Below, piece by piece: positions 17,827-26,744 of a stretch of 64,000 bases of DNA. Location: positions 248,001 to 312,000 of the forward strand of contig JAXLXI010000001.1 in assembly GCA_046328035.1 (NCBI GenBank), written 5' to 3'. The translations under genes were made by a program, and so were the position numbers. Source of the DNA: JBGASG01 sp046328035. GTDB taxonomy: Bacteria; Cyanobacteriota; Vampirovibrionia; Obscuribacterales; Obscuribacteraceae. The notes under the pieces are model-generated. The model was not told the DNA's origin and made no database searches. It was given only the letters and a program-made list of their open reading frames with translations. Every line of letters begins with the position of its first letter. The first letter of the stretch is position 1.

Positions 17827-19244
17827 TCAGCGAAAAGTCGCTGGCGCTCACGGTGCTGGTGGCGACACTGGTGGCATTCTTGCCGGTGCTCTCCTGGCTC
17901 TGGCAGCGCACGTTCGATGCATCGGATGAGCCATGGGGGGTGGTGGCGTTGATCACCATCGCCGTTTACGGGGTCTGCCGGCGTGAAAAACTGCCCGGCT
18001 GGACCAGCGCCCTGCTTTCCAACTCGCGAATTCCCGCTATCTTGATGGTTGCTTTTGCCGTTTCGCAGTTTTTCTGTCCGATGCTGGTGCGGGCGGCACT
18101 GTGCATGTCGATTGTCGCTTGTTTCATGGCGGCGGCGGCGGGCAGCGGCTCAAAGATGCGTCTCAGCCACTTCGCATTGTTGATCTTGTCGTTGCCGCTT
18201 TTGCCTTCGTTGCAGTTTTTCTTCGGCTACCCGCTTCGTGTCGCGGTGGCGCATACGGTGGCAGTTCTGGTGGGCGTCTCCGGAGTGACGGTGGACGGAA
18301 CCGGTCTGCTCTATCACGGATCTCTGGTAGCGATCGATGCGCCTTGCGCCGGATTGCGCATGCTCTGGACGAGTGTTTATCTGGCTCTAGCGGTCAGTTG
18401 CTTTAAGGGCTACTCGAACAAACAGACAGTTTTGATCTCTATGATCGCCGTCACCGCTTCCTACGTCGGCAACGTCATGCGCGCCGGCTCGCTGGTTTAC
18501 GGTTTTCACCTGGCTTCGCTGGCGCCGGCTCAACTGGTGGTGCAAAACCACGGGTTCAAGGAGTTTCCCTACTTTCACGACGTGATTGGAGTTTGCAGTT
18601 TCTTGATTGTGATTGGCGTTGTGTTGATTGCTGCGGCGCGCATCAAAGCCCCTTCATCACCCATGGAACCTGTAATTTCCGAAACAACCGAGCCGCGCTT
18701 CGTGCGGCTGCCGGCTTTGCCGGGACACCGGCAGGTTTTGCTTTATCTGCTGGCTGTCTGCCTGGCTGTTGTGATCAGTTGCATGAACGTTTTCGTGCAG
18801 GAGCTTTCCGTTGCTAATGCCGATGAGTTCAACGGCTGGCCCAAAAGATTCGAAGGGCAGGTCATCTATCCTCTATCTATGTCCGACTGGGAGCTGAAGT
18901 TTGCGCAGAACTTTCCAGGGCGCATCGCCAAGTTTTCAGACGGCAACGATCAGATACTGATGCGTTGGATCAAACATGAAACCAGGCAACTGCATTCTCT
19001 GAAAGACTGTCTGCGGGGCGCCGGTTACGCTGTTTCGGAGCAGGGATTGGCTCTGCGGTCCGGTGGTGAGCGCTGGGCGAGTTTTGCAGCCGCCAAGCCG
19101 GGCAGTGTACTGGCGGTACGCGAGCGAATAACCGACAGCAAAGGCGGGTCATGGACCGATGTCTCCGAGTGGTACTGGGCTGCTCTAACCGGCAAAACCC
19201 GCGGACCGTGGCTATCGGTGAGTGTTATCGAAGAAACTCAATAA
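17781..19244 (+). CDS. Exosortase with C-terminal EpsI-like domain (XrtO-like)
   Basis: 487 residues from GTG 17781, chosen because TGGAG lies 7 bases before it; it overlaps the VIT gene by 46 bases. About eight membrane helices occupy residues 10-300. The three exosortase catalytic residues are present: Cys in 'DAPCAGLRMLW', Arg in 'NVMRAGSLVYG' and His in 'YFHDVIGV'. Residues about 320-487 are an extracytoplasmic EpsI/DUF3485-like domain. Exosortases cleave PEP-CTERM tails in the inner membrane and pass the protein on for surface attachment. The only visible substrate is the upstream VIT protein, suggesting a dedicated pair. Assignment to subtype O is a guess from context. Confidence 0.85.
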   Translation: MDCAKKKSQFDCDPLISEKSLALTVLVATLVAFLPVLSWLWQRTFDASDEPWGVVALITIAVYGVCRREKLPGWTSALLSNSRIPAILMVAFAVSQFFCPMLVRAALCMSIVACFMAAAAGSGSKMRLSHFALLILSLPLLPSLQFFFGYPLRVAVAHTVAVLVGVSGVTVDGTGLLYHGSLVAIDAPCAGLRMLWTSVYLALAVSCFKGYSNKQTVLISMIAVTASYVGNVMRAGSLVYGFHLASLAPAQLVVQNHGFKEFPYFHDVIGVCSFLIVIGVVLIAAARIKAPSSPMEPVISETTEPRFVRLPALPGHRQVLLYLLAVCLAVVISCMNVFVQELSVANADEFNGWPKRFEGQVIYPLSMSDWELKFAQNFPGRIAKFSDGNDQILMRWIKHETRQLHSLKDCLRGAGYAVSEQGLALRSGGERWASFAAAKPGSVLAVRERITDSKGGSWTDVSEWYWAALTGKTRGPWLSVSVIEETQ

Positions 19245-19394
19245 ACAATTCGAACAAGCTGTTTACTGCTGTTTAACCAGCGCTGCTTACAGTCATTACA
19301 TGGCCGCCTTATTCTGAGAGTGTAAAGAAGTCGAAGCCGAGATTGCATCCGGCCCGGCGGCTTGTTGTCACTTTGTATCTCGAGGAATACTACG

Positions 19395-20354
19395 ATGACC
19401 ACGAAGACCCACTCAGCCAACCGAAAACTGATTACTGCCCTGGTTGTCGGCGTGCTCGGGTGTGCCGCTTCCGTAACTCTAGCCGCCGGGCCGGCGCAGG
19501 CAGGCACCATTGGTGGTGCCCAGAATGCTCAGGCGGCTACTGCACAGCCAGCCGGTGCTGCCGGCAAGAGCGTTCTTGTGCGGCGCCTCAAGCAAGGCAA
19601 TTATGAAGTGCCCGATTTCTCTTGCGGTTATCGCCACGTGCAATTCAAGAACGGTGTGGCGCGCGATCACGGCGAAGTAATCGCCATCGAGCGCATAGTG
19701 CTGGCCGATCTGAACCGCGACGGCAAGGAAGACGCTGCTTTGCACCTGTCGTTCAGCTTGGGCGGACGCAAGTTGTTCAATCATTTGATCGTAGTCGTGC
19801 AGGAGAAAGGCAAACTGGTGCAAGCTGCCGATTACAGCCTGGAAGACTTCGAAGAAGTAAAAGGGCTGCAAGTCAGCCGCAAAGGTGTGATCTCGGTGGA
19901 CAGCGTGGTTGCCACTTATGAAGATGCAAACAGCGATCCTAGTAAGCACAAAGTGACGAAACTGCGTCTGGTTTCTGATAAAGAGCTGGGCAACAAACTG
20001 CTGGCCAGCGAATGGGAAGTCGAGCCCGGCACCAATAAGATGCGTCCGTATCAAGACCTGTCGCCCTACCTGTTTGATGTGCAGGACAAAATCAGTTCGC
20101 ACTGGAATCTCGATCGCGACCGCACTGATGCCACCGACCGCGTGGTAGTCGGCTTCACAATCGATGATCAAGGTCAGGTTTCTAAGGTCCATCTGGACAG
20201 ATCGTCGGAAAATGCCACCACTGACGAAGCTGCTTTACAAGCTGTGCAAGCTGCCGCTCCGTTTCCACCGCTTCCGGAAGGCGTAGCACAAGGACTGGAT
20301 GTGCAATTCGAGTTCCAATACAGCGTGGTTTGCAAGTCCGAGCGTTCCATCTAA
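19395..20354 (+). CDS. Secreted protein with TonB-type C-terminal domain
   Basis: 319 residues from ATG 19395 (CGAGGAATACTACG upstream), where a clear signal peptide begins ('RKLITALVVGVLGCAASVTL ... AQA'). Residues about 50-225 are a beta-rich domain with 'DLNRDGKEDAALHLSFSLGG', recalling FG-GAP/VCBS calcium-binding turns. Residues about 235-315 are TonB-C-like ('DKISSHWNLDR', 'VVVGFTIDDQGQVSKVHLDR', 'AAPFPPLPEG'). There is no N-terminal anchor typical of true TonB, so it is probably a periplasmic protein using the fold rather than an energy transducer. Confidence 0.75.
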   Translation: MTTKTHSANRKLITALVVGVLGCAASVTLAAGPAQAGTIGGAQNAQAATAQPAGAAGKSVLVRRLKQGNYEVPDFSCGYRHVQFKNGVARDHGEVIAIERIVLADLNRDGKEDAALHLSFSLGGRKLFNHLIVVVQEKGKLVQAADYSLEDFEEVKGLQVSRKGVISVDSVVATYEDANSDPSKHKVTKLRLVSDKELGNKLLASEWEVEPGTNKMRPYQDLSPYLFDVQDKISSHWNLDRDRTDATDRVVVGFTIDDQGQVSKVHLDRSSENATTDEAALQAVQAAAPFPPLPEGVAQGLDVQFEFQYSVVCKSERSI

Positions 20355-20430
20355 AAGAAAAACCATATGACGTGAAACCAACTGATGAAGTTGGCGTCTT
20401 CAAGCTCAGGCGTCACAAAGCCAATCCCAA

Positions 20431-22587
20431 GTGTCTTTCATGCAAGTAAGAGAAAAGCCAGTTCAGAAATCTGAATCGCAGGTGCGGCATGCCCGGCCGG
20501 GCTTCAAGCGTCCCGGCTGGGTGGCGGCAGGCATTATTCTTCTGGCCACCGCTACTGCTGCCTTCACTTTCTCACGCACCGGGTCGGTCTTTAAGCCGGT
20601 GCCCCTCCTGAAGCTGGCGTCGCTTCCCGACTATGGCAAAGGTCTGAAGGTGTTCGATCGCCACGACAAAGAGATTGCGGTTCTATACGCCGAAAAGGAT
20701 TTGCAGCCCGTTAAGTTGAGTGAGATTGCGCCAGCGTGATGCGGCAAGCTTTGTTGACGGCTGAAGACAGAGAGTTCTACAACCACGGCGGTGTCAATCT
20801 GATTGCCTTTGCGCGGGCTGCCATGGTCAACGTCAAAGCCGGCAAGCCGGTGCAGGGCGGCAGCACGCTCACGCAGCAACTGGCAAAAAATATCTATTTT
20901 GAAGGAGAAACTCGCACCTCGATCGCAAGGTCGCCGAGATATTCGTGGCCATGGAATTGGAACGTGCTTGCAAGAAGGACGAACTGCTCGAGTCGTACTT
21001 AAACACCGTATATTTCGGTCACGGAGTCTACGGTGTCGAGCGCGCTTCGCAGAAGTATTTCGGCAAGAGCGCGCGTAAACTGGACGCCGCGGAAGCGGCG
21101 TTTCTCGCCGCCATTATTCCGGCTCCTTCGGTGTTCAGCCAGGCATCCAGTCGCAGCGTCACACTGGAGCGGCAAAGACGGATACTTACAGACATGGTGG
21201 AGACAGGCTATCTGACACCGGTGCAGTCCGAGATATACAAAAAGGAGAAGCTTTCATTCAAGTCCATCGAGGGCGGTGCCGAAAAGTATCCGCACTATGT
21301 CAGCGAGGTCACTCAAGAACTGAGACCAAGTTCGGCAAAGACGTCTGGACCAAGGGCTGGAGCGTCTACACAAATCTCGATCCTTCAGCTCAGCATCTGG
21401 CTGAGATGAACCTGCACAACGGGATTGCCAAAGCTCCGCGCGGCGTGCGGCAGGGTGCGCTGGTATCAATTTCGGTGGCAGATGGTGGAGTTGTCGCCAT
21501 GGTCGGCGGCGCCAAAGATTTCTCCAAAATCAGTGGAATCGGGCTACGGCGCCACACACGCCGGTTCGGCGTTTAAGCCGTTCGTGTATCTGACTGGCTG
21601 ACGGAAGGCGTTCTCAAGCCGGACACCATGCTGGATGACGCTCCTTATTGTACTACAAGGCAGGCATGGGAGCCGCCTACAGCCCGCGCAACTTTGACGG
21701 GCAGTATCTGGGACCGATCACGATTCGCAAAGGATTGCGCTTTCGCGCAACACCTGTGCGGTCAACGTAGCCGATCAGGTCGGACCGGAAGCCGTGATCG
21801 AGACAGCCCATCGAGCCGGGCATCAAGGCAGAACTGCAACCGAATTTATCCCTGGCGCTGGGTAGTTGCGCCGTCAGTCCACTGGAGATGGCAGCCGCTT
21901 ATGCGGAACGCTGGCGCGCGGAGGCGTTTACATCGAGCCTCACTTCATTCGCAAAGTCGAGGACAGAAAAGGACACACGGTCTTTGAATCGACAGTGCAG
22001 CAAACGCGCGTTTTCGCCAACGAACCTGTGGCTGAACTGGTGGATGCATTGCAAGATGTGGTGGAGAAGGGTACGGGCACTCATGCCCGTCTGTTTGACC
22101 GGTGGCCGGCAAGACCGGCACTGCAGATGGTGGCAAGGATATCTGGTTCGCCGGATTTACTCCGGATATGGCAACCGTCGTCTGGGGCGGCAATGACGAG
22201 AATGACTCAATCAGAGGAGTGACCGGCGGCTCAGTTATGGCAGGCATCTGGCAGAACTACATGCGCTCTTACTATCAGGCGAACAAAGCGCCTCAGGCAG
22301 TTTTGAAGCACCTGCTGCATCCATTGATTGAAGAGCCTGAACCCTTGCACTTCCTGCCCAATCCAGCCGGAATATTCGATCGCGTGGTCGAGTTTTTCAC
22401 CGGCGAAAATCATGGTCCTGGAGTGCAGGAGTATGCGCCGCGTGAGAATGCGCCTGACCAAAATGCGAACTCAGGCAGGCAAGCCCGCGACAACGACGAG
22501 CCGCCGCTGGCACCGGATTTTCGAAAGAAAAGCCAGGAAGAAAAAGCAAACTTCTTCAAGCGCATTCTGGATAACATCCTGGACTGA
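20431..22587 (+). pseudogene. Class A penicillin-binding protein, multiply frameshifted
   Basis: Pieces in different frames assemble into a bifunctional peptidoglycan synthase: a membrane anchor (about residues 28-50); a GT51 transglycosylase ('TAEDREFYNHGGVNLIAFAR', 'GGSTLTQQLAKN', 'ELLESYLNTVYFGHGVYG'); then a transpeptidase with 'GSAFKPFVYLT' (SxxK), 'SRNTCAVN' (SxN) and 'VAGKTGTADGG' (KTG). The final 22102-22587 frame is continuous. At least seven frame breaks lie between 20735 and 22110; the first is consistent with one lost base in GCGTGATGCGG, which creates a TGA. An essential-type gene broken this often suggests sequencing error rather than decay. Confidence 0.85.
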
Positions 22588-22592
22588 AGCGA

Positions 22593-22874
22593 CTATTCGG
22601 TGCGGCTGGTGGTCGGACGCTGATTCTCATCCGTGAGTTTCTTTGTGAACTCATGCGTGTTCTCAATTTCGATCACAGTGCAGCGCACTTCCATCAGTTC
22701 GCCTTCCAGTCTTGCAACGCGTTCTTTGAGCTCTCTGATATCTGCGTTGCCGGCTTTCTTGCCCGCGATCCTGTCGGCCAGTGCAATCACCAGCGGACGA
22801 AACACAATGGCCGGCGTGACGATCAGCAAGCCAAAACCAACGACTATGGCCAAAAATATGAGAGCGACTTCCAA
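22593..22874 (-). CDS. Small membrane protein with coiled coil
   Basis: 93 residues from TTG 22874, with GGAAGTGA a few bases upstream. One N-terminal membrane helix ('ALIFLAIVVGFGLLIVTPAI') and a charged helical part ('IRELKERVARLEGELMEVR') predicted as a short coiled coil. No family recognised. Convergent with the penicillin-binding protein gene. Confidence 0.55.
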   Translation of the reverse strand: MEVALIFLAIVVGFGLLIVTPAIVFRPLVIALADRIAGKKAGNADIRELKERVARLEGELMEVRCTVIEIENTHEFTKKLTDENQRPTTSRTE

Positions 22875-22920
22875 GCTTTCACTTCCGCAGAAATGTACAA
22901 ACCGTAGCGAACTGTACTGG

Positions 22921-23463
22921 TTATTTTATCCAGAACATAACACGTTTCCACCACGGCTTCTTGTTTTCGTCTGCTTTTGTTTCTTGATTACCGGCCGGTG
23001 CTGAGGGCGCCGCTGCTGAAGCGATATCACTTGAGCTTTCCGCCTGGGGCTGTGGAGTCGGCTCCACGGCGGTTTCAGGGGTGGTAGGGGCATCGGCGGC
23101 GGCCGTCTGGGGCTTGTCATTGGAGCGCCGCCGATCCGGTTGGCTATATCTTGTCTTGAATGCCGCTACGATTTCCTCTCGTGGGGCGTCGGCGGGCATT
23201 TCTCTGAGAACTTCCGTCAGGACACGGGCACGTCGCTGCGATCCTGGTTCGCTGCGCCCACTGCGCCGGTCTTTGCGCTTTGCCAGTTCGCGTTCGACTT
23301 CATCGGGGTCGATGTTATGCGTCTGGATGAGGTTGGCGCTTTTGGTTTGCCAGTCTTCGCCCGCCAGAGCTTGCCGTACCAGTAGCTCGACCACTAGAGA
23401 GCGAGTGCGTTGCTGGGCGGGTGGTTCAGGGCTGAAATCCAAAACTTGCTCGGAATCGCTCAT
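22921..23463 (-). CDS. Hypothetical protein with Pro/Ala-rich linker
   Basis: About 180 residues from ATG 23463 (a longer ORF starts at 23559 but would overlap the rtcB promoter region). The N-terminal half is helical and charged ('LVVELLVRQALAGEDWQ', 'HNIDPDEVERELAKRK'). The C-terminal half is a low-complexity Pro/Thr/Ala linker ending in a basic, Trp-containing tail 'KKPWWKRVMFWIK', which could contact a membrane. One GATATC palindrome copy (23016-23035) lies inside this coding region, the only such case in the window. Confidence 0.5.
   Translation of the reverse strand: MSDSEQVLDFSPEPPAQQRTRSLVVELLVRQALAGEDWQTKSANLIQTHNIDPDEVERELAKRKDRRSGRSEPGSQRRARVLTEVLREMPADAPREEIVAAFKTRYSQPDRRRSNDKPQTAAADAPTTPETAVEPTPQPQAESSSDIASAAAPSAPAGNQETKADENKKPWWKRVMFWIK
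23016..23035. repeat. AAGTGATATCRCTT palindrome, copy inside a gene
   Basis: CTGAAGCGATATCACTTGAG. This is the only full family member within a predicted coding region; it falls in the low-complexity linker of the hypothetical protein. Confidence 0.8.
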
Positions 23464-23576
23464 TTGGCAAGAAACTTTCACGTTATGCGGATACGCCAGG
23501 CGCTCTATATTTGTTCCACAAGCAGTGGCGCAGTTAACTTGTGGAACAATTAACTCCACTGTTATGGCAGGGATTT

Positions 23577-24818
23577 ATGAAATCATCGACCTCCAACTAC
23601 ATCGAGCTGTCCGGTCACGGCCGCGTTCCCATCAAGGCCTGGGTGAAAGGCGTGGCGTTGGAGAAGGAAGCGGAAAAGCAGCTGAATAACGTTGCCAGTC
23701 TGCCGATTATTTACAAGTGGATCGCCGTCATGCCTGATGTGCACTGGGGCATGGGAGCAACTGTCGGCAGCGTCATTCCGACTATCGGTGCCATTATTCC
23801 CGCTGCGGTCGGTGTCGATATCGGGTGCGGCATGGTGGCCTGCCAGACGACATTGAGAGCCGAAGATCTGCCGGACGATCTCAGTTCTCTACGAACGGTT
23901 ATCGAACGAGCCGTCCCGCACGGTCGCACCGCTGGTGGTGGCAAAGCCGATCGCGGCGCCTGGAGCAGCCCACCCAAGGATCAGATCAAGGCCTGGAGCC
24001 GGCTGCAGCAGGGTTACAAGCAGATCACAGAGCGTCATCCAAAACTGGATAACGGGCATGTCAATCACATCAATCACTTGGGTACGCTCGGGACAGGTAA
24101 CCATTTCATCGAAGTTTGCCTGGATGAAGACAATTGTGTATGGGTTCTCCTGCACAGCGGTTCCCGCGGTGTCGGCAATCGCATCGGCACTTATTTCATC
24201 GAGCTGGCTAAAAAAGACATGCGCAAGCACCTTGCCGACTTGCCCGACCAAGATCTGGCTTATTTCAAAGAAGGCGCCGACCATTTCGATGACTATGTGC
24301 GGGCAGTCGGCTGGGCACAGGATTTTGCCGCCACGAATCGCGCCTTGATGCTGGATGCCGTGTTGACGGCGCTGGCTAACGAACCCCACCTGCCGTCCTT
24401 CTCGGCGACGGAGAAAGTGATCAACTGCCACCACAACTATGTGCAGAAGGAACAGCATTTCGGCAGTGATGTGCTGGTGACTCGCAAAGGGGCGGTGCGA
24501 GCCGGACGCGGGGAGTGGGGAATTATTCCGGGCAGCATGGGTGCGTCATCGTTTATCGTGAGGGGGCTGGGCAATCCTGATTCGTTTGAGAGTTGCAGTC
24601 ACGGAGCGGGGCGATTAATGTCGCGCGCTCAGGCCAAAAAACAATTCTCACTGGAGGATCACATCAAAGCGACCGACGGCATCGAATGCCGCAAAGATGC
24701 TGAGGTGATAGATGAGACTCCGGGCGCCTACAAGCCGATCGATGCGGTCATGGAAGCCCAGAGCGACCTGGTGGAGATTGTGCACCGCTTGCGGCAAGTG
24801 GTGGTGGTCAAAGGTTGA
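23577..24818 (+). CDS. rtcB: RtcB RNA-splicing ligase
   Basis: 413 residues from ATG 23577 (GGCAGGGATTT upstream). RtcB motifs in order: 'MPDVHWGMGATVGSV', 'VGVDIGCGMVA' (metal Cys), 'GTLGTGNHFIEV', 'LLHSGSRGVGNRIG', 'CHHNYVQKEQHFG', 'IIPGSMGASSFIVRGLG' and 'SHGAGRLMSRAQAKK' with the guanylylated His. The enzyme joins 2',3'-cyclic phosphate or 3'-phosphate RNA ends to 5'-OH ends using GTP and Mn2+. In bacteria it usually repairs cleaved RNA. No archease or rtcA/rtcR neighbour is visible. Length is normal for the shorter bacterial form. Confidence 0.95.
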   Translation: MKSSTSNYIELSGHGRVPIKAWVKGVALEKEAEKQLNNVASLPIIYKWIAVMPDVHWGMGATVGSVIPTIGAIIPAAVGVDIGCGMVACQTTLRAEDLPDDLSSLRTVIERAVPHGRTAGGGKADRGAWSSPPKDQIKAWSRLQQGYKQITERHPKLDNGHVNHINHLGTLGTGNHFIEVCLDEDNCVWVLLHSGSRGVGNRIGTYFIELAKKDMRKHLADLPDQDLAYFKEGADHFDDYVRAVGWAQDFAATNRALMLDAVLTALANEPHLPSFSATEKVINCHHNYVQKEQHFGSDVLVTRKGAVRAGRGEWGIIPGSMGASSFIVRGLGNPDSFESCSHGAGRLMSRAQAKKQFSLEDHIKATDGIECRKDAEVIDETPGAYKPIDAVMEAQSDLVEIVHRLRQVVVVKG

Positions 24819-24834
24819 TACTACCGGCGATGGC

Positions 24835-25577
24835 GCCTGTAGCGGCTGCAGGCAGCCGCTACACCTGGTGGCAGTTCCAGCGCTCGCCAGAGATACCATG
24901 ATGCCACGGTGCGGTAGGGGCGCCAGATCTCGCCAAAAGACTCCAGCTCTTTCGGCTTTGGCAACTCTTTCTGCCCGTAGACCAGTGCGAAGCCTTTGCG
25001 AATTCCATAATCGTCGATCGGCAGTACGTCAGGTTTACCGAGACGAAAGATCAGGAGCATTTGCACCGTCCACTTCCTGATCCCCCGAATCGACACCAGC
25101 TTTTACAATCTCGTCATCGTCCAGAACGTGCAATTCCTCGGCGTCCGGCACCAGTCCCTCACTGGTTTTCAGCGCCAGGTCTTTGAGTGCCAGCGTCTTC
25201 GCTCGCGACAGTCCCGCTGCCCGCAATTGCTCCTCGCTGGCTGCCAGAATTTCCTGAGGAGTGAAAAAGTCTTCTTCGTGAAACAGTTTCTTCACCCGAC
25301 CGAAAATTGTGGCGGCCGCTTTCCCGGTGAGCTGCTGGTAGACGATCGATTCGGCAAGCGCTTCGAAGGTTGACTGCCAGGCGGTCGGCGCCAGTTTGAA
25401 GTCGCCAACCTGGCTGATCAGGCTTTTCATGACGGGATCGCGTTTGCCGATCTGCGTCACCGCTGCCTGAACATCGAAATCCAGATGCGGACGATCACTC
25501 GTGTAGGACGCTGAGCGATTGGAGCGCCGTGGTGTGACCTTGTTGTGCGGCTCTTGCGTACCATCTTGCTGCTTCAT
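24835..25577 (-). pseudogene. AlkA/HhH-GPD DNA-3-methyladenine glycosylase, one frameshift
   Basis: Two overlapping frames join near 25085-25095. The N-terminal part (25577 to ~25090) has 'VYQQLTGKAAATIFGRVKKL' and 'LSRAKTLALKDLAL'. The C-terminal part (~25090 to ~24821) has the helix-hairpin-helix 'IRGIRKWTVQMLLIFRLG', the catalytic Asp in 'VLPIDDYGIRKG' and 'WRPYRTVASWYLWRALE'. Together they are a full-length HhH-GPD glycosylase of the AlkA type, which removes alkylated bases. One base is lost near GGTGTCGATTCGG; with it restored the active-site region reads through. The true start is probably internal, since 25577 overlaps the Sel1 gene by about 80 bases. Confidence 0.8.
24839..24862. other. 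Perfect hairpin at convergent gene ends
   Basis: GTAGCGGCTG and CAGCCGCTAC form a 10-bp perfect stem with a 4-base loop between the ends of rtcB and the glycosylase. There is no clear U-tract, so termination is only possible. Confidence 0.5.
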
Positions 25578-26730
25578 CGATGTCTTTTGGAATCCCTTCG
25601 CCTTCGCTGTACATTTGAGCCAGATTGAACTGGGACGGGGCGTGATTTAGTTCGGCTCCCTGTAAATAGGCTCTGGCGGCGCGGGCTGGATCTTTGGGCA
25701 CGCCTTCGCCGTGCTGGAGCATGAAACCCAGATTGTACAGCGCTTTCGGATATCCCTGGTCGGCAGCCTTGCTGAACCAGCGAATGGCCTTCTTCAAATC
25801 CTGGTCCACCCCTTCGCCCTTTTTCAATTTCAGGGCGTACGCGTATTGCGCTTTCATGTGACCTTGTTCGGCCGCGCGCAAAAACCAGGATGCTGCAGCT
25901 TTGTGATCTTGAGAAACGCCTTCACCCTGTTGCAACATCGTGCCCAGCACAAATTGGGCGGTGGCATGTCCGTGCTCGGCCACTTGTTTGTAGAGAGCGG
26001 CCGCCTCATTTAGATCCGGGCGCACACCATCACCGTGATGCAGCATCAGTCCCAGGTTGAACTGCGAGGTGACATGCCCCTGCTGCGCTGCCAGGCGGTA
26101 CAGGTGAGCAGCCTTACTGGGGTCGCGATCGACGCCGCGTCCCTGGTGAAACATCAGCGCCAGGTTGAATTGCGAGATGGCGTGACCGTGCTGCGCGGAC
26201 CGACTGTAATAGTCGGCTGCTTTCTCGTAATCGAGCGGCACTCCCTTGCCCTGGTGATACATGAGAGCCAGATTGAATGCCGCATACATGTGTCCCCGGT
26301 CGGCCGCCATCTGATACCATCTCGCTGCTTCGGACAGGTTGTCGGCACCCTCTCGCTGTTGAAGGATCAATCCCAGGTTGAATTGGGCATTCGTGTGACC
26401 TTTTTCTGCCGCTTTCTGATACCAGCCTGTGGCCAGCGGCAGGTTAATGTCCACTCCCTGTCCCTGTTGATACATGAGGGCGAGGTTGTACTGAGCGTTT
26501 GGATGACCCTGCTCGGCCGCGCGATGATACCAGTGAGCAGCCTTAGCCAGGTCTTGGGGCACTTCTTGACCAACGAAGTAGATGACCGCCAGGTTGTATT
26601 GAGCAGTGGGGTCGCCCTGTTCTGCTGCCTCTTGATATTGCGTTGTCGCCGGCTGTTGTTGCACGGTGGATTCGGGTGACTTCTGGTAAAGCGTCCCTAT
26701 CAGTAAACGCTTTTCCTTATTAATGGTCAA
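25495..26730 (-). CDS. Sel1-like repeat protein
   Basis: 411 residues (TTG start at 26730; uncertain). About ten full Sel1/SLR repeats of 35-36 residues of the form 'AAEQGHPNAQYNLALMYQQG' plus a partial eleventh. Sel1 arrays are alpha-solenoid scaffolds for protein-protein contacts. No signal peptide is seen at the annotated start, so the location is unclear. It is divergent from the ASKHA-like gene with only 14 bases between starts, implying overlapping promoters or a wrong start for one of them. Confidence 0.8.
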   Translation of the reverse strand: MTINKEKRLLIGTLYQKSPESTVQQQPATTQYQEAAEQGDPTAQYNLAVIYFVGQEVPQDLAKAAHWYHRAAEQGHPNAQYNLALMYQQGQGVDINLPLATGWYQKAAEKGHTNAQFNLGLILQQREGADNLSEAARWYQMAADRGHMYAAFNLALMYHQGKGVPLDYEKAADYYSRSAQHGHAISQFNLALMFHQGRGVDRDPSKAAHLYRLAAQQGHVTSQFNLGLMLHHGDGVRPDLNEAAALYKQVAEHGHATAQFVLGTMLQQGEGVSQDHKAAASWFLRAAEQGHMKAQYAYALKLKKGEGVDQDLKKAIRWFSKAADQGYPKALYNLGFMLQHGEGVPKDPARAARAYLQGAELNHAPSQFNLAQMYSEGEGIPKDIDEAARWYARAAQQGHTTALQSLSVLHE

Positions 26731-26744
26731 GACTTGCCGACTAA

